The position numbers were made by a program, and so were the translations under genes. A stretch of 64,000 nucleotides of DNA from Bacteroidota bacterium (GTDB taxonomy: Bacteria > Bacteroidota > Bacteroidia > Cytophagales > Cyclobacteriaceae). Below are positions 52,477 to 62,382 of the stretch, piece by piece. Below the pieces are notes generated by a model. It was not told the DNA's origin. It was given only the letters and a program-made list of their open reading frames with translations, and did no database searches. The stretch covers positions 186,001-250,000 of the forward strand of contig JAFDYU010000014.1 in the NCBI GenBank assembly GCA_018267285.1. Direction: 5' to 3'. Numbering within the stretch: the stretch's first letter is position 1; every line of letters starts with the position of its first letter.

Positions 52477-52923
52477 TTAGGCGCTCTTTTTTTTAGGGAT
52501 TTTCTGAGAGAGATACTGTACCATCCGCAGATACTCCGTATGCTCGCGGTGGCCTACACTCAGGCTTTGCCCGTCAGCAAACAAAATTCTTAATTCTTTG
52601 TAAACCGAATTTTTGCCTGTCTTAACAATATTCTCCGTCCACTTAATGATTTGTGCTAACGGGTACTTATTAGATTTCCTCAGCACGGGGTAGTCGATCT
52701 GGATCTGATTATCACCCATCTTTAAAATCTTATACCGGATAAAAATTTTATAGAACACGAAGAGCCCAATCGGTACAAGCACTGCCACCAACGCATAATT
52801 ATACCAGGGCACCTGTGAAATTTTAAGTATAATACGCACATTCAGCACCGTCACCCATGTGGTTATGGCAAGAAACAAAGCAAACGAAATGAGGGTGCTG
52901 GGTTGAGGCTTTGAGATAATCAA
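52477..52923 (-). CDS. Two-helix membrane protein, PH-like, unknown
   Basis: 148 aa with two membrane helices (about residues 10-30 and 42-62) followed by a soluble beta-rich tail (IQIDYPVLRKSNKYPLAQII, VYKELRILFADGQSLSV) ending in basic residues. The hydrophobic pair plus beta-rich end resembles small bPH/DUF-type membrane proteins. No specific function. It lies between tRNA genes on the opposite strand. Confidence 0.6.
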   Translation of the reverse strand: MIISKPQPSTLISFALFLAITTWVTVLNVRIILKISQVPWYNYALVAVLVPIGLFVFYKIFIRYKILKMGDNQIQIDYPVLRKSNKYPLAQIIKWTENIVKTGKNSVYKELRILFADGQSLSVGHREHTEYLRMVQYLSQKIPKKKSA

Positions 52924-52943
52924 AACAAAAAATTAGCATTTAG

Positions 52944-53016
<73 letters not shown>

Positions 53017-53054
53017 AATGCTTCAAAATTAATTCAAAAAGCCTAACTTGGGGC

Positions 53055-53489
53055 ATGCTTTCAAAAAAATGCAAATATGCCATCCATGCCCTTATCTATT
53101 TGGCGGAGCGCCATCAACAAGGGCCAATACACATCAGCGAAATTGCTGAAAAAAAGCGCATTCCGAAAAAATTTCTAGAAGCGATCCTTCTGGAGCTTCG
53201 CAATGCCAAAGTGCTTCACAGCAAAAAAGGGAAGGGAGGAGGGTATTACCTTCAAAAAAAACCGGCAGAAATAAACTTAATGGAGGTTATCCGCCATATG
53301 GATGGTGCCATTGCCTTACTGCCTTGTGTTTCGTTGAATTATTACGAAAAATGCGATGAGTGCAAAAACGAAAAAACATGCGGTATCCACGATGCCTTCG
53401 TAAAGGTACGAGATGAAACCCTTAAGATACTCAGCGGAAGCACCCTCGATAAGATCATGAAACGCGAAAAATTGCTGGGGATAAAATAA
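53055..53489 (+). CDS. Rrf2-family transcriptional regulator
   Basis: 144 aa from ATG 53055; the frame extends upstream but overlaps the tRNA. Winged helix with KKCKYAIHALIYLAERH, HISEIAEKKRIPKKFLEAIL and GGYYLQKKPAEINLMEVIRHMDGA, typical Rrf2. Four cysteines (C94 area: LPCVSLNYYEKCDECKNEKTC) are placed to bind a Fe-S cluster, so it may sense redox or iron-sulfur status. It lies 74 nt upstream of the peroxiredoxin gene and may control it. Confidence 0.85.
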   Translation: MLSKKCKYAIHALIYLAERHQQGPIHISEIAEKKRIPKKFLEAILLELRNAKVLHSKKGKGGGYYLQKKPAEINLMEVIRHMDGAIALLPCVSLNYYEKCDECKNEKTCGIHDAFVKVRDETLKILSGSTLDKIMKREKLLGIK

Positions 53490-53563
53490 TTCCACATTAA
53501 TACTATGAAATCCATAGACTTTATGTAATTTTGCATAAAAATTACAATTAAATACTATTTACT

Positions 53564-54199
53564 ATGGCTGTTCGATTAGGAGACCTTGCACCCGATTTTC
53601 AGGCTGAGACAACCGAAGGCAGAATAAGCTTTCACCAATGGCTTGGAGCAGGCTGGGGAGTTTTATTCTCTCACCCTGCCGATTTTACACCTGTTTGTAC
53701 CACCGAGCTTGGTGCAGTTGCCAAACTGAGATCTGAGTTCGACAAACGAAACGTTAAAGTAGTTGCCTTAAGTACCGACAGCGTCACTTCGCACTCGCAG
53801 TGGATTGGCGACATTAACGAAACACAAAAAACTCAAGTCAATTTTCCCATTATTGCCGATCCTGATTTTAATGTGTCTAATTTATACGACATGATCCACC
53901 CCCAGGTAAGCGATAAATTTACAGTACGATCTGTCTTTGTAATTGGGCCGGATAAAAAAGTTAAGCTCACCATTACCTATCCTGCATCTACCGGAAGAAA
54001 TTTTGACGAGATACTCCGGGTGATCGACAGCCTGCAGCTTACTGCAAAGTACAGCGTGGCTACGCCAGCCAACTGGAAGCACGGTGAAGATGTAATCATT
54101 ACATCCGCTGTAAAAGATGAAGACGTTGCTACCAAGTTTCCCAAAGGGCACAATCGGATTAAACCTTATTTAAGGACCACTCCACAACCAAACCTATAA
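53564..54199 (+). CDS. 1-Cys (Prx6-type) peroxiredoxin
   Basis: 211 aa. The peroxidatic Cys is in HPADFTPVCTTELG (C45). The C-terminal extension GEDVIITSAVKDEDVATKFP is typical of the AhpC/Prx6 group; no resolving Cys is present. It reduces hydroperoxides in the cytoplasm. An upstream Rrf2 gene and a terminator downstream suggest a single-gene unit. Confidence 0.92.
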   Translation: MAVRLGDLAPDFQAETTEGRISFHQWLGAGWGVLFSHPADFTPVCTTELGAVAKLRSEFDKRNVKVVALSTDSVTSHSQWIGDINETQKTQVNFPIIADPDFNVSNLYDMIHPQVSDKFTVRSVFVIGPDKKVKLTITYPASTGRNFDEILRVIDSLQLTAKYSVATPANWKHGEDVIITSAVKDEDVATKFPKGHNRIKPYLRTTPQPNL

Positions 54200-54212
54200 C
54201 TATTTTATTGCC

Positions 54213-54244
54213 AAAAGGGAAAGCCTAAAGTTTTCCCTTTTTTT
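54213..54244 (+). terminator. Bidirectional terminator between peroxiredoxin and LytTR genes
   Basis: AAAAGGGAAA (54213-54222) pairs with TTTCCCTTTT (54232-54241), followed by T. Both convergent genes (stops at 54199 and 54246) end next to it. Confidence 0.7.
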
Positions 54245-54245
54245 A

Positions 54246-55004
54246 TTATTCAAACCATTTTTTGAACTCCCCTGCCTTTTCTTTACTTACTATCAGGTTT
54301 TCTGTCTTCAAGTTTCTCAACTTTAATATAAGTTTTCCGGTATCGTCTGCCCGGTAGCTCTCAATAAAGGACAGGTGAACCAAATGTTGGCGGTTGATAC
54401 GGTAGAATAGTTTTGGATTGATGAGCTCTTCGATTTCATCAAGCGAACGAAAGTCGGTTATGTATTTGAGTCCATCGGGCTTCATCAAAAAAATAAATTC
54501 CTCTTTTAAAAAAAGCACCGTTTCTTCGACAGGGATTAAACCAACCGATTGCCCAATATGAATCGTAAATCGGTCTTTGTATTTTTTAGCTTGTTGGAAG
54601 TTCGAAAATAACTCGTGCAGTTGAGTTCTGTACATTTCGTTGGCAAATTTCGATTGCAGGAAATGAAATTTTTGTAAGGCAATGCTAAGTTCACTTTTAT
54701 CTATTGGTTTTAGTAAATAGTCAATGCTGTTGAGTTTAAATGCTTTGATTGCATACTCGTTGTATGCAGTGGTAAAAATGATGGGACACAGAGCTTTGCT
54801 TTCGGAAAAAATATCGAGGCTAATGCCATCGGATAATTGGATGTCTGATAATATCAAATCCGGAGTGTTGTTAGCAAGCCAGTCTTTGGCCTCCGCTACG
54901 CTTGTAAGCGGGCCTAATAGTTCTGCGCTGGGTTCTAGTTCGCGCACAATCTTGGCAAGGCTTACGGCTACAAACTGTTCGTCTTCGATAATCAGAATTT
55001 TCAT
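54246..55004 (-). CDS. LytTR response regulator
   Basis: 252 aa. Receiver with IIEDEQFV, D in PDLILSDIQLSDG and K in YLLKPIDKS; C-terminal LytTR domain (FTIHIGQSVGLIPVEETVLF ... FYRINRQHLVHLSFIESY). It starts 2 nt after the LytS-type kinase gene and is last in the export operon, probably regulating that operon or envelope genes. Confidence 0.92.
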   Translation of the reverse strand: MKILIIEDEQFVAVSLAKIVRELEPSAELLGPLTSVAEAKDWLANNTPDLILSDIQLSDGISLDIFSESKALCPIIFTTAYNEYAIKAFKLNSIDYLLKPIDKSELSIALQKFHFLQSKFANEMYRTQLHELFSNFQQAKKYKDRFTIHIGQSVGLIPVEETVLFLKEEFIFLMKPDGLKYITDFRSLDEIEELINPKLFYRINRQHLVHLSFIESYRADDTGKLILKLRNLKTENLIVSKEKAGEFKKWFE

Positions 55005-55006
55005 AA

Positions 55007-56032
55007 TTACAGCAACGGGAGTTTCACTTCAAAAAAATGTTCGTGGTCCGTAATCGTTACAGCTTTATCTGTTAGGAAGGAATACAACTGAACCAATTGT
55101 TTCAATCCGAGTTTTGTCGAATGATCGATTTGTTTGCGAGGCTGTTTGTTGTTTCGAATCCGTAAAAAATCGTTTTCATCATAAATATCAATGCTCAACG
55201 GAGATCTTTCATGAACCACATTGTGCTTAACGGCATTATCGATAAGCATTTGAAGTGTCACCATTACAATTCCTTTTTCCTTTGCCGGATTTGAAACATT
55301 CAAATTAATTTTTACGGCTTCGTTAAATCTGATCTTTAAAAGAGAAACATAATGCTGAATAAACTCAAGTTCAATGCCTATCAACACAATTTCATTACCC
55401 TTGTTCTCTAACACATACCGGTAAATTTTAGAAAGATGCCTGACATAATCCGAAGCAACGGCAGAATTTGTTTGAATTAAGCCGTCCAATGATGTGAATG
55501 CATTAAATAAAAAATGTGGGTTTACTTGATTTTTTAAATGATGGTATTGCATCATCGATTTTTCTTTTTCTAGTTGAGCGGTTGTTACTTGTAACCGAGC
55601 TTTCTCTTCAACAGAATCTTTCCATTGTTTCGATAAATATTCATTGTAAAAATAAAAGTTCATCAAAAATATAACGACCAATATCAACACGGATAAAATG
55701 GCTAAAAATTGAGGAGTAATAAAATAAGGCTTCAAGTAGGTTGTGACCATAAAATAAAATAAGAGAAATACCGGGAGGGCAACGATTATGGCAGCTCCTT
55801 GCTGAACCAACAAACGTTTTGTGCTACCATCGGAGTAGGGCATCCGAATATCCAGAAATGCATTGATGCGTTTAATAATTTCCCATTCCAGAAGAAAGCC
55901 CGCGATTTGCATTATCAAAAACAAGGAGTGCCACCAAACAGACCACCCCTCTATTACCCACCAGCGAACCAAAGCCGAAATTACTGAGCCAACACAAATG
56001 ATTACGTATGGAATAAATTTATTTTTCATCAC
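55007..56032 (-). CDS. LytS-type sensor histidine kinase
   Basis: 341 aa. Several membrane helices (within residues about 8-130) precede the His_kinase domain with MMQYHHLKNQVNPHFLFNAFTSL (conserved His and NPHFLFN), LQMLIDNAVKHNVV and a short ATP-binding end lacking a long G-box region, as typical of LytS/YehU kinases. Its partner is the downstream LytTR regulator. It overlaps the ABC-2 gene upstream by 4 nt. Confidence 0.88.
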   Translation of the reverse strand: MMKNKFIPYVIICVGSVISALVRWWVIEGWSVWWHSLFLIMQIAGFLLEWEIIKRINAFLDIRMPYSDGSTKRLLVQQGAAIIVALPVFLLFYFMVTTYLKPYFITPQFLAILSVLILVVIFLMNFYFYNEYLSKQWKDSVEEKARLQVTTAQLEKEKSMMQYHHLKNQVNPHFLFNAFTSLDGLIQTNSAVASDYVRHLSKIYRYVLENKGNEIVLIGIELEFIQHYVSLLKIRFNEAVKINLNVSNPAKEKGIVMVTLQMLIDNAVKHNVVHERSPLSIDIYDENDFLRIRNNKQPRKQIDHSTKLGLKQLVQLYSFLTDKAVTITDHEHFFEVKLPLL

Positions 56033-57150
56033 ATGGTCTTACGGTAATTTAAGATAGCCCATCCCATCAACAAAACTGAAAAGCCAACAATCGCAACGAA
56101 ATGATATTTAATATCGGCAAAGCTGCTACCTTTTAACACAATCATACGCATAACTTCAATAAAATAGGTTACGGGGCTCAGTTGTGAAATCGCTTTCGCC
56201 CAGGAGGGCATACTGTCGATGGGTGTAAACAACCCGCTCATCAGCATGAAAATCATAACAAAGAAAAAAGATACAGACATGGCTTGTTGTTGGGTGTCGC
56301 AATAGGTAGAGATGAGCAACCCGAAGCCGAGGATACCAACCAAATAAACGGCCAAAAAGCCATACAACAAAAAAAGATTTCCCTGGGGTATGATTCCATA
56401 CACCAAAAATGAAACAACAAACAGACCAAACGAAAAAACAAAAATGCCAAGCACCCAAAAAGGGATGAGTTTACCGAGAATAAAATGGTGCTTGCGTATA
56501 GGGGTTACATTAATTTGCTCTATCGTTCCAATTTCTTTTTCTTTTACAATGTTCAGGGCAGTCATATAACTGCCGATCATGGTTACCAGCACGGCCAAAA
56601 TACCGGGCACCATAAAATAACGGAAGTTCATCATAGGATTGTACCAGTTTGAATGCATCACTTCGATTGTTGGAGCTTCATTAAAACGCGATTGCTGTTT
56701 CCACTCCATTCGGATTTGCGAGTTAAAGTCGGCAAGTACTTGTATCAGATACGCTCCGCCTAAATTTGCCTTAGTACCATTGATGGCGTTTACTGCCAGA
56801 AAAATTTTTTCGGTATTTTCTTTTACAATGTTCCTCTCAAAATGATCTGGGATTTCTAATATCAAATCTGCTTCATCTTTTTCTATTTGATGAAACGCTA
56901 CGTCATAGCCTTCGTAATAACCCGATAACTTAAAATATCCGGAGGCCATTATTTTTGAAATCAATTTTTGAGAATACGGTGACTTGTCGTGGTCTACCAC
57001 GGCCAGATTGATATTTTTTACTTCGTAATTTGCAGCGAGCGGAAGTATAAGCAACTGCAAAATAGGGGCAACAAATATAAGGGGCAGCAGCGCTCTGTTG
57101 CGGAATATCTGTTTGAATTCTTTGCGAAGGAGGAAAAAAATAGTTCTCAT
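56029..57150 (-). CDS. ABC-2 type export permease
   Basis: 373 aa. One N-terminal helix, a large extracytoplasmic domain, then five helices (IGSYMTALNIVKEKEIGTIE, SQLSPVTYFIEVMRMIVLKG) as in ABC2_membrane_3/YhhJ. Paired with the similar upstream permease, it would export a substrate with the two ABC ATPases. It overlaps its neighbours by 4 nt on both sides. Confidence 0.9.
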   Translation of the reverse strand: MRTIFFLLRKEFKQIFRNRALLPLIFVAPILQLLILPLAANYEVKNINLAVVDHDKSPYSQKLISKIMASGYFKLSGYYEGYDVAFHQIEKDEADLILEIPDHFERNIVKENTEKIFLAVNAINGTKANLGGAYLIQVLADFNSQIRMEWKQQSRFNEAPTIEVMHSNWYNPMMNFRYFMVPGILAVLVTMIGSYMTALNIVKEKEIGTIEQINVTPIRKHHFILGKLIPFWVLGIFVFSFGLFVVSFLVYGIIPQGNLFLLYGFLAVYLVGILGFGLLISTYCDTQQQAMSVSFFFVMIFMLMSGLFTPIDSMPSWAKAISQLSPVTYFIEVMRMIVLKGSSFADIKYHFVAIVGFSVLLMGWAILNYRKTM

Positions 57151-58253
57151 GCAAGTCTCACTTTAAATTTCTTCAAACTGAGTATTAGCAAAAGTAAAGT
57201 CATCACTAAAAGTATTAATGTCTCTTTCCAAATTGATTCTATGCCGAGCCCTTTGATCATAATTGATTTTACAATAATGTAAAACCATTTGGCCGGCACC
57301 ACATTCGAAAATATTTTCAATGGCAGGGGCATATTTTCAATGGGGAACATAAACCCGGCAAATAAAATGGTGGGCAGCAACATGCCCATCAGCGAAAGCA
57401 GCATAGCCGTTTGTTGCGAAGCTGTTGATGTTGAAATAAGTAGCCCCAACGACAATGCCGTGATAATGTAAAGCATGCTCACTGCAAAAAGTAAAACAAT
57501 GCTCCCGTTAATCGGCAGACCAAGCGCATACACACTCAATACCAGAATGACAATGAGGTTTACCAGCGACAGCGCCAGATACGGAACGGCCTTTGATAAA
57601 ATGACAAGAATCGGTTTGAATGGAGATACCAATAAAACTTCCATGGTGCCAAGTTCTTTTTCGCGCACTATGGAGATGGAGGTCATCATCACGCAAACCA
57701 ACATAAGCACCAAGGCAATGACGCCCGGCACAAAATTCTGCGCGCTTTTCAGCTCCGGGTTATACAGCATTCTCACTTCAGGAATAATTTGCAACGGCAC
57801 AGCAGCAGTACTTATTTTTTCTTTCCAATAGTTTTGAATGATCGAAGTCAAATAGTTAACAAGTGTTGTGGCTGTGTTGGGGTCTGACGCATCGGCTATA
57901 ATTTGAACCCGCGCTTTGTGTAGATGATAAAGTTTATTTTCAAAATCGGATGGGAAGATTATGGCCGACTTAATTTTGTTTTTTTTAAATGTTTCCTCGA
58001 TCTCGTTTTTGTTTGTCGCGTTTATGGCAATTTCAAAATACCGACTTGCTTCAATTTCGTGTGTGATTGCCCGGGTTACATTGTCTTTCGAGTAATCTAA
58101 CACGGCTATTTTAGAATTTTTTATTTCGTTTGTTAACGCAAAACCAAAAAGAACGATTTGCACGATGGGCAAGCCAAACAACATGAGCAGCGATTTGCGA
58201 TCGCGAAACACATGCATAAACTCTTTTTTAACGAATGTGATAAATTGTTTCAT
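57147..58253 (-). CDS. ABC-2 type export permease
   Basis: 368 aa with the same layout: an N-terminal helix in LLMLFGLPIVQIVLFGFALT, a large periplasmic domain, then TSISIVREKELGTMEVLLVS and a run of helices. A paralogue of the following permease. It starts immediately after the ATPase gene, so expression is coupled. Substrate unknown; such two-ATPase/two-permease systems export drugs or cell-surface lipids. Confidence 0.9.
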   Translation of the reverse strand: MKQFITFVKKEFMHVFRDRKSLLMLFGLPIVQIVLFGFALTNEIKNSKIAVLDYSKDNVTRAITHEIEASRYFEIAINATNKNEIEETFKKNKIKSAIIFPSDFENKLYHLHKARVQIIADASDPNTATTLVNYLTSIIQNYWKEKISTAAVPLQIIPEVRMLYNPELKSAQNFVPGVIALVLMLVCVMMTSISIVREKELGTMEVLLVSPFKPILVILSKAVPYLALSLVNLIVILVLSVYALGLPINGSIVLLFAVSMLYIITALSLGLLISTSTASQQTAMLLSLMGMLLPTILFAGFMFPIENMPLPLKIFSNVVPAKWFYIIVKSIMIKGLGIESIWKETLILLVMTLLLLILSLKKFKVRLA

Positions 58254-58997
58254 CTAATTGTCGCTTCGTTTCGCACTGCGTGCCAGTTGATAAAAGACCT
58301 CATCCATCGAATTGGCGTTAAACTGTTTTTTCAGTCCGTCCGGTGAATCCAGCGCTTCAATCTTTCCATCTACCATTATTGAAACGCGGTTACAATATTC
58401 GGCTTCATCCATGTAATGCGTTGTAACAAAAACAGTGATGCCGTTTTCGGTTGCTTGATAAAGCATATCCCAAAATTGTCTGCGCGTAACCGGGTCAACC
58501 CCACCGGTGGGCTCATCGAGAAAAACAACTTTCGGTTGATGAAGGATAGCGATTGAAAAAGAAAGTTTTTGTTTCCACCCCAGAGGAAGCGAGCCTACCA
58601 GTTGATCTTTTGCTTTTACCAGGCCGAGCCGCTCAATTAAATCTTTGCTTTTTTCAGCAATCTGTTTGTTCGTAAGTCCGTAGATGCCTCCAAAAAATTC
58701 AATATTTTCGGTAATGGTTAAATCTTCGTACAGTGAAAATTTTTGGCTCATGTAGCCAATATTTTTTTTTATTTCCTCGGGTTGGGTATTCACATCAAAT
58801 CCTGCAACAGTGGCATGACCGGACGATGGTTTCGACAAGCCGCAGAGCATGCGCATAGCGGTTGTTTTTCCGGCACCGTTGGCACCCAGAAACCCAAAGA
58901 TTTCGCCTTTGTAAACTTCAAACGTAATTTTATTGGTGGCGATGAAATCGCCAAATTGTTTGGTGAGCTGGTTTGTGGAAATAACTGTCTCTCTCAT
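58254..58997 (-). CDS. ABC transporter ATPase
   Basis: 247 aa. Walker A GANGAGKTTAMRML, Q-loop MSQKFSLYEDLT, signature-like LPLGWKQKLSFSIA (degenerate LSGG), Walker B VVFLDEPTGGVDP and H-loop VTTHYMDEAEYC. It powers the ABC-2 permeases with the upstream ATPase. The signature is LPLGWKQ rather than LSGGxxQ. Confidence 0.93.
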   Translation of the reverse strand: MRETVISTNQLTKQFGDFIATNKITFEVYKGEIFGFLGANGAGKTTAMRMLCGLSKPSSGHATVAGFDVNTQPEEIKKNIGYMSQKFSLYEDLTITENIEFFGGIYGLTNKQIAEKSKDLIERLGLVKAKDQLVGSLPLGWKQKLSFSIAILHQPKVVFLDEPTGGVDPVTRRQFWDMLYQATENGITVFVTTHYMDEAEYCNRVSIMVDGKIEALDSPDGLKKQFNANSMDEVFYQLARSAKRSDN

Positions 58998-59000
58998 TTG

Positions 59001-59918
59001 TTATTTGAGTAACTCAATAAAGCAATCTTCAATCGAGGCTTCAATAGGCTTCAATACAACCTGCTCATGATTTTTATTTGTCAGGAAGTGAAGTAGTTCA
59101 TCGTTGTGATTCTCTTCTTTGAAAATTAAATGCAGGTATTCTCCGAACGCATAGCAACTGAGTGTGTTTTCGTAAGCATGTATGTCTTTCAGCAACCGAT
59201 AAATTTCTGGCGATTTGATGGCGTACAACGGATGTGGAAACGAAGCAATAATTTTTTGAGGAGTGTCGATCGATAAAATAGTTCCGTGCTGAATCAGTGC
59301 AATACGGTCGCACAACGTGGCTTCGTCCATGTAGGGTGTAGAAACCAAAATTGTTATTCCCTGTTGCTTCAACCGTTTAAGCATCTCCCAAAATTCTTTG
59401 CGCGATACCGGATCAACGCCTGTTGTGGGCTCATCCAAAAATAAAACAGCCGGCTTGTGGATGAGGGCACAGCACAAGGCCAGTTTTTGTTTCATGCCCC
59501 CAGAAAGTTTTCCTGCCCTTCTTTTTTTAAATGGCTCAATCTGAATGTAGATGTCTTTTACCAACTCATAGTTCGCTTCAAGGGTGGTACCAAAAAGTGT
59601 GGCGAAAAAATTAAGGTTCTCCTCTACCGTTAAGTCTTGATAAAGCGAAAACTTGCCGGGCATATAACCCACACAACTGCGGATCTCTCTATACTTATTT
59701 ACCACATCAAAACCATTCACGGTTGCCTTTCCTCCATCGGCCAAAAGCACAGTAGTTAATATCCTGAACAAACTGGTTTTGCCGGCACCGTCTGGCCCAA
59801 TCAGCCCAAACAGTTCTCCCGAATTTACTGCAAATGAAATATCTTGAAGCGCATGAGTAGTGCCTATCTCCGAAGTGTAAGTCTTTCTGATATTTTCAAC
59901 CTCTACTGCGTAGTTCAT
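59001..59918 (-). CDS. ABC transporter ATPase
   Basis: 305 aa. Walker A GPDGAGKTSLFRIL, Q-loop MPGKFSLYQDLTVEENL, signature KLSGGMKQKLALCCALI, Walker B VLFLDEPTTGVDPVSRKEF and H-loop VSTPYMDEATLCD (Pro before Tyr, where His is usual). A C-terminal extension follows. Two ATPases and two permeases suggest a heteromeric exporter. Confidence 0.93.
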   Translation of the reverse strand: MNYAVEVENIRKTYTSEIGTTHALQDISFAVNSGELFGLIGPDGAGKTSLFRILTTVLLADGGKATVNGFDVVNKYREIRSCVGYMPGKFSLYQDLTVEENLNFFATLFGTTLEANYELVKDIYIQIEPFKKRRAGKLSGGMKQKLALCCALIHKPAVLFLDEPTTGVDPVSRKEFWEMLKRLKQQGITILVSTPYMDEATLCDRIALIQHGTILSIDTPQKIIASFPHPLYAIKSPEIYRLLKDIHAYENTLSCYAFGEYLHLIFKEENHNDELLHFLTNKNHEQVVLKPIEASIEDCFIELLK

Positions 59919-59920
59919 CT

Positions 59921-60826
59921 TTAGAATTTTACCTCACCGTACATCCCGATTTTCAAAAACCCATCGTTTTTAACTTTGATTTTTATGGCATACACCAGGT
60001 TAGCCCGTTCGTCTTGGGTCTGTATAGTCTTCGGGGTGAACTCGGCCGTAGTGCTGATCCATTCAACTATTCCCGGGTTGGATTTCATGCCGCCTTTCCC
60101 ATCGTCTGTCAAAACAGAAACAGTCTGGTTGAGCTTCACTTGTGCCAGTTGATCGTTTGTTAGATAGGCACGTAAAATAATTTCTTGCAGGTCTGCAATT
60201 TTATACAACGGTTTGCCAACAGCCACAAGTTCTTCGGGCTCCGAATATTTTGTAAGCACAACGCCATCTACTGGGTTTACAATTTTACATTTAAACAATA
60301 GGTCGTTCAATTGTTCGATCTGTGCCTGAATCGGTTTTACCTGTGCCTCCAAACTGTTTGTAGTTGTGGTTAAATTGATTTGTGTGGATGAGATCTGCGT
60401 TTGGATAAGCTCTACTTGTGCCGTAATGTCGTCTAACTGTTTTTGGTTTGCGGCATTCGATGAAACCAGGTTTTTTAAGCGCACCTGTTCTTTTTTCGCT
60501 GTCTCCAGTTGTATTTTCAGAGGGGCTAATTGAGAATTGATGTTTGGCCTTTGAGCAAGCGTTGCTATTATTTGGGCCTGGAGTTGTTGTTTTTTAAGGC
60601 TTAACTGAGCACTGTCTATGTATCCAATTACCTGATCTTTTTTAAGCGGCACGCCTTCTGCAACAGTAAACTGTAAAAGCTTGCCGTTGGCATCGGCAGA
60701 AATAATAGTTTCAACTGCTTCAAAGGATCCGGTGGCATTGCTTTGTTTTTCTTTCGAACACGAGACAAGCATAAATAAAACGAAAGCGATACTGATGACC
60801 AAGCTGTTCTTATTCATAGATCTCAT
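59921..60826 (-). CDS. HlyD-family membrane fusion lipoprotein
   Basis: 301 aa with lipobox-like FMLVSCSKEK (Cys near residue 23). Biotinyl-lipoyl halves (ISADANGKLLQFTVAEG; VNPVDGVVLTKYSEPEEL) flank a long coiled-coil hairpin (QLQAQIIATLAQRPN ... TQISSTQINL), then a beta-barrel end. It links the inner-membrane ABC exporter to the TolC-like channel encoded 2 nt upstream. Confidence 0.9.
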   Translation of the reverse strand: MRSMNKNSLVISIAFVLFMLVSCSKEKQSNATGSFEAVETIISADANGKLLQFTVAEGVPLKKDQVIGYIDSAQLSLKKQQLQAQIIATLAQRPNINSQLAPLKIQLETAKKEQVRLKNLVSSNAANQKQLDDITAQVELIQTQISSTQINLTTTTNSLEAQVKPIQAQIEQLNDLLFKCKIVNPVDGVVLTKYSEPEELVAVGKPLYKIADLQEIILRAYLTNDQLAQVKLNQTVSVLTDDGKGGMKSNPGIVEWISTTAEFTPKTIQTQDERANLVYAIKIKVKNDGFLKIGMYGEVKF

Positions 60827-60828
60827 AG

Positions 60829-62070
60829 TTAATTCCCTGATGTTGTTTTATAATTATATTGAGCCATGGCAAGCTGAACTTTATGCACCATGGCATTTTG
60901 TTTAGCCAAATCTTCGGCATTAACGTCTCGCAGATAATCATGACTGGTGATTACTCCTTGTTGAAGTTGATCGGCCGATGTATTTTTTACCGAAGCAAGC
61001 AGCTCAATAATTTCATTGTCCTTGCTAAGGAGTTGTTTCAGTTTCTCAATCTCCATATTTTGCTTACTCAGCGTTTGTTTGGTGTTTAACAGAAAAGTTT
61101 CACGTTGTGTGGTCAGCATTTCTTTGTTCAGGTCAATAATTTTTCTTTCATTTTTTAACGTATAGAAATTGTTGATTGACCAATTCAACCGCACGCCTCC
61201 AATGTAATAGCCCGTCAGGGTGCCGTTCACAATATTCAGAGGCGAGGGTTGGCCCCATCCGCTTTGGAGGAAAAGAGAAAAACGTGGTATCGTTTTAGCA
61301 TTGAGCAATTTCGATTGCTGATCGAGCACCATGGTTCGAAAGTCGTAATATTTTAGCTCCGGCCGGTTGATGCTGTCCGTCCATTCCACATCTACAGGCC
61401 ACTGCAAAACAGTCTGCTCACCTAAGGGCAGGTTGATTAACAAGCTCAACATTTCTAAAAATGATTTCTTGGAAAACAATAGATCAATATCTCTTTGCTC
61501 GGCTTTAAGAAGTTCGGCCTTCATTTTATTTAAGCTGGAATTATTTTCAACGCCATTTGCAAGGGCTGCCTCCATTCTATTGATGCCGTTTCGAATATCT
61601 TTTTTGTACAATTCATTCTGTGCCGTTTGCTCGTTAAGCAAAAGAATGCCAAAATAAAGTTGGTTGATGCGCTCTTTCATTTGGTACAGCTCAACTTCAA
61701 GGTTCTGGATTTGAGAAAGTGTCTGTGCTTGTTGTACATCTTGTTGCCGCTTTGTGGTAATAAAATCGGTAAGCGGCTGATTGATCTCTCCATAAACGCG
61801 ATATTGGTTTTTAGGGATTTTAGGCCCATCGGGAATGGGCAACTTAACTACTTCCGATTGATAGCTTTCCTGTCCATTGATGGCAAGCTGCGGCCAGTTT
61901 CCTTTTGCAATGTTGCTCACGGTATAGTCATTGACTTGAGTGAGCAAATCTCGTTGGCGTGTTAAGGGGTAATTCTTTTTTGCCAGCTCGTAGCATTGTT
62001 CAAGGGTTATGGTTTGGCCTTGAACGGAGAAGCCGATACTCAAAAATAAAATCGAAACAAGTCGTGTCAT
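60829..62070 (-). CDS. TolC-family outer-membrane channel of the ABC exporter
   Basis: 413 aa with a signal peptide (LVSILFLSIGFSVQGQ) and two helical OEP repeats (LEQCYELAKKNYPLTRQRDL; TLSKQNMEIEKLKQLLSKDN). It is the first gene of an eight-gene operon TolC-HlyD-ATPase-ATPase-permease-permease-LytS-LytTR with overlaps or gaps of 1-3 nt, a complete envelope-spanning exporter with a built-in two-component regulator. Confidence 0.9.
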   Translation of the reverse strand: MTRLVSILFLSIGFSVQGQTITLEQCYELAKKNYPLTRQRDLLTQVNDYTVSNIAKGNWPQLAINGQESYQSEVVKLPIPDGPKIPKNQYRVYGEINQPLTDFITTKRQQDVQQAQTLSQIQNLEVELYQMKERINQLYFGILLLNEQTAQNELYKKDIRNGINRMEAALANGVENNSSLNKMKAELLKAEQRDIDLLFSKKSFLEMLSLLINLPLGEQTVLQWPVDVEWTDSINRPELKYYDFRTMVLDQQSKLLNAKTIPRFSLFLQSGWGQPSPLNIVNGTLTGYYIGGVRLNWSINNFYTLKNERKIIDLNKEMLTTQRETFLLNTKQTLSKQNMEIEKLKQLLSKDNEIIELLASVKNTSADQLQQGVITSHDYLRDVNAEDLAKQNAMVHKVQLAMAQYNYKTTSGN

Positions 62071-62177
62071 TATTTCATGGTTTTCGAAACAACGACATAA
62101 AGAGAAAAATCTATTTCGTTACTTAAAAATAGTAGTCAACGAAACAGAAGAAATCCACAAGGAAGCGGAAATTTGTC

Positions 62178-62203
62178 GGGGTGAGAGGACGATGTCTCAC
62201 CCC
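62178..62203. terminator. Perfect 9-bp hairpin at the cassette boundary
   Basis: GGGGTGAGA (62178-62186) pairs perfectly with TCTCACCCC (62195-62203), 8-nt loop. It lies 108 nt upstream of the TolC start and 180 nt past the next gene's stop. No U-tract follows on either strand. The gap 62,071-62,382 contains this hairpin and otherwise nothing I recognise. Confidence 0.45.
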
Positions 62204-62382
62204 TATTAAATCTTATTGATCAGTCTGTTACAAAAATTTCAAGAACGTGGGGCACAAATAGGGCACATATTTTTTAAAATACTTTAGCCGTCTTTATGAC
62301 TTGAATGTGCGTGACAAAGATACGAAACACTTGCCATTTCATCGAACAGTTAAGAACAAATTCATCCAAAAAATATTGATCG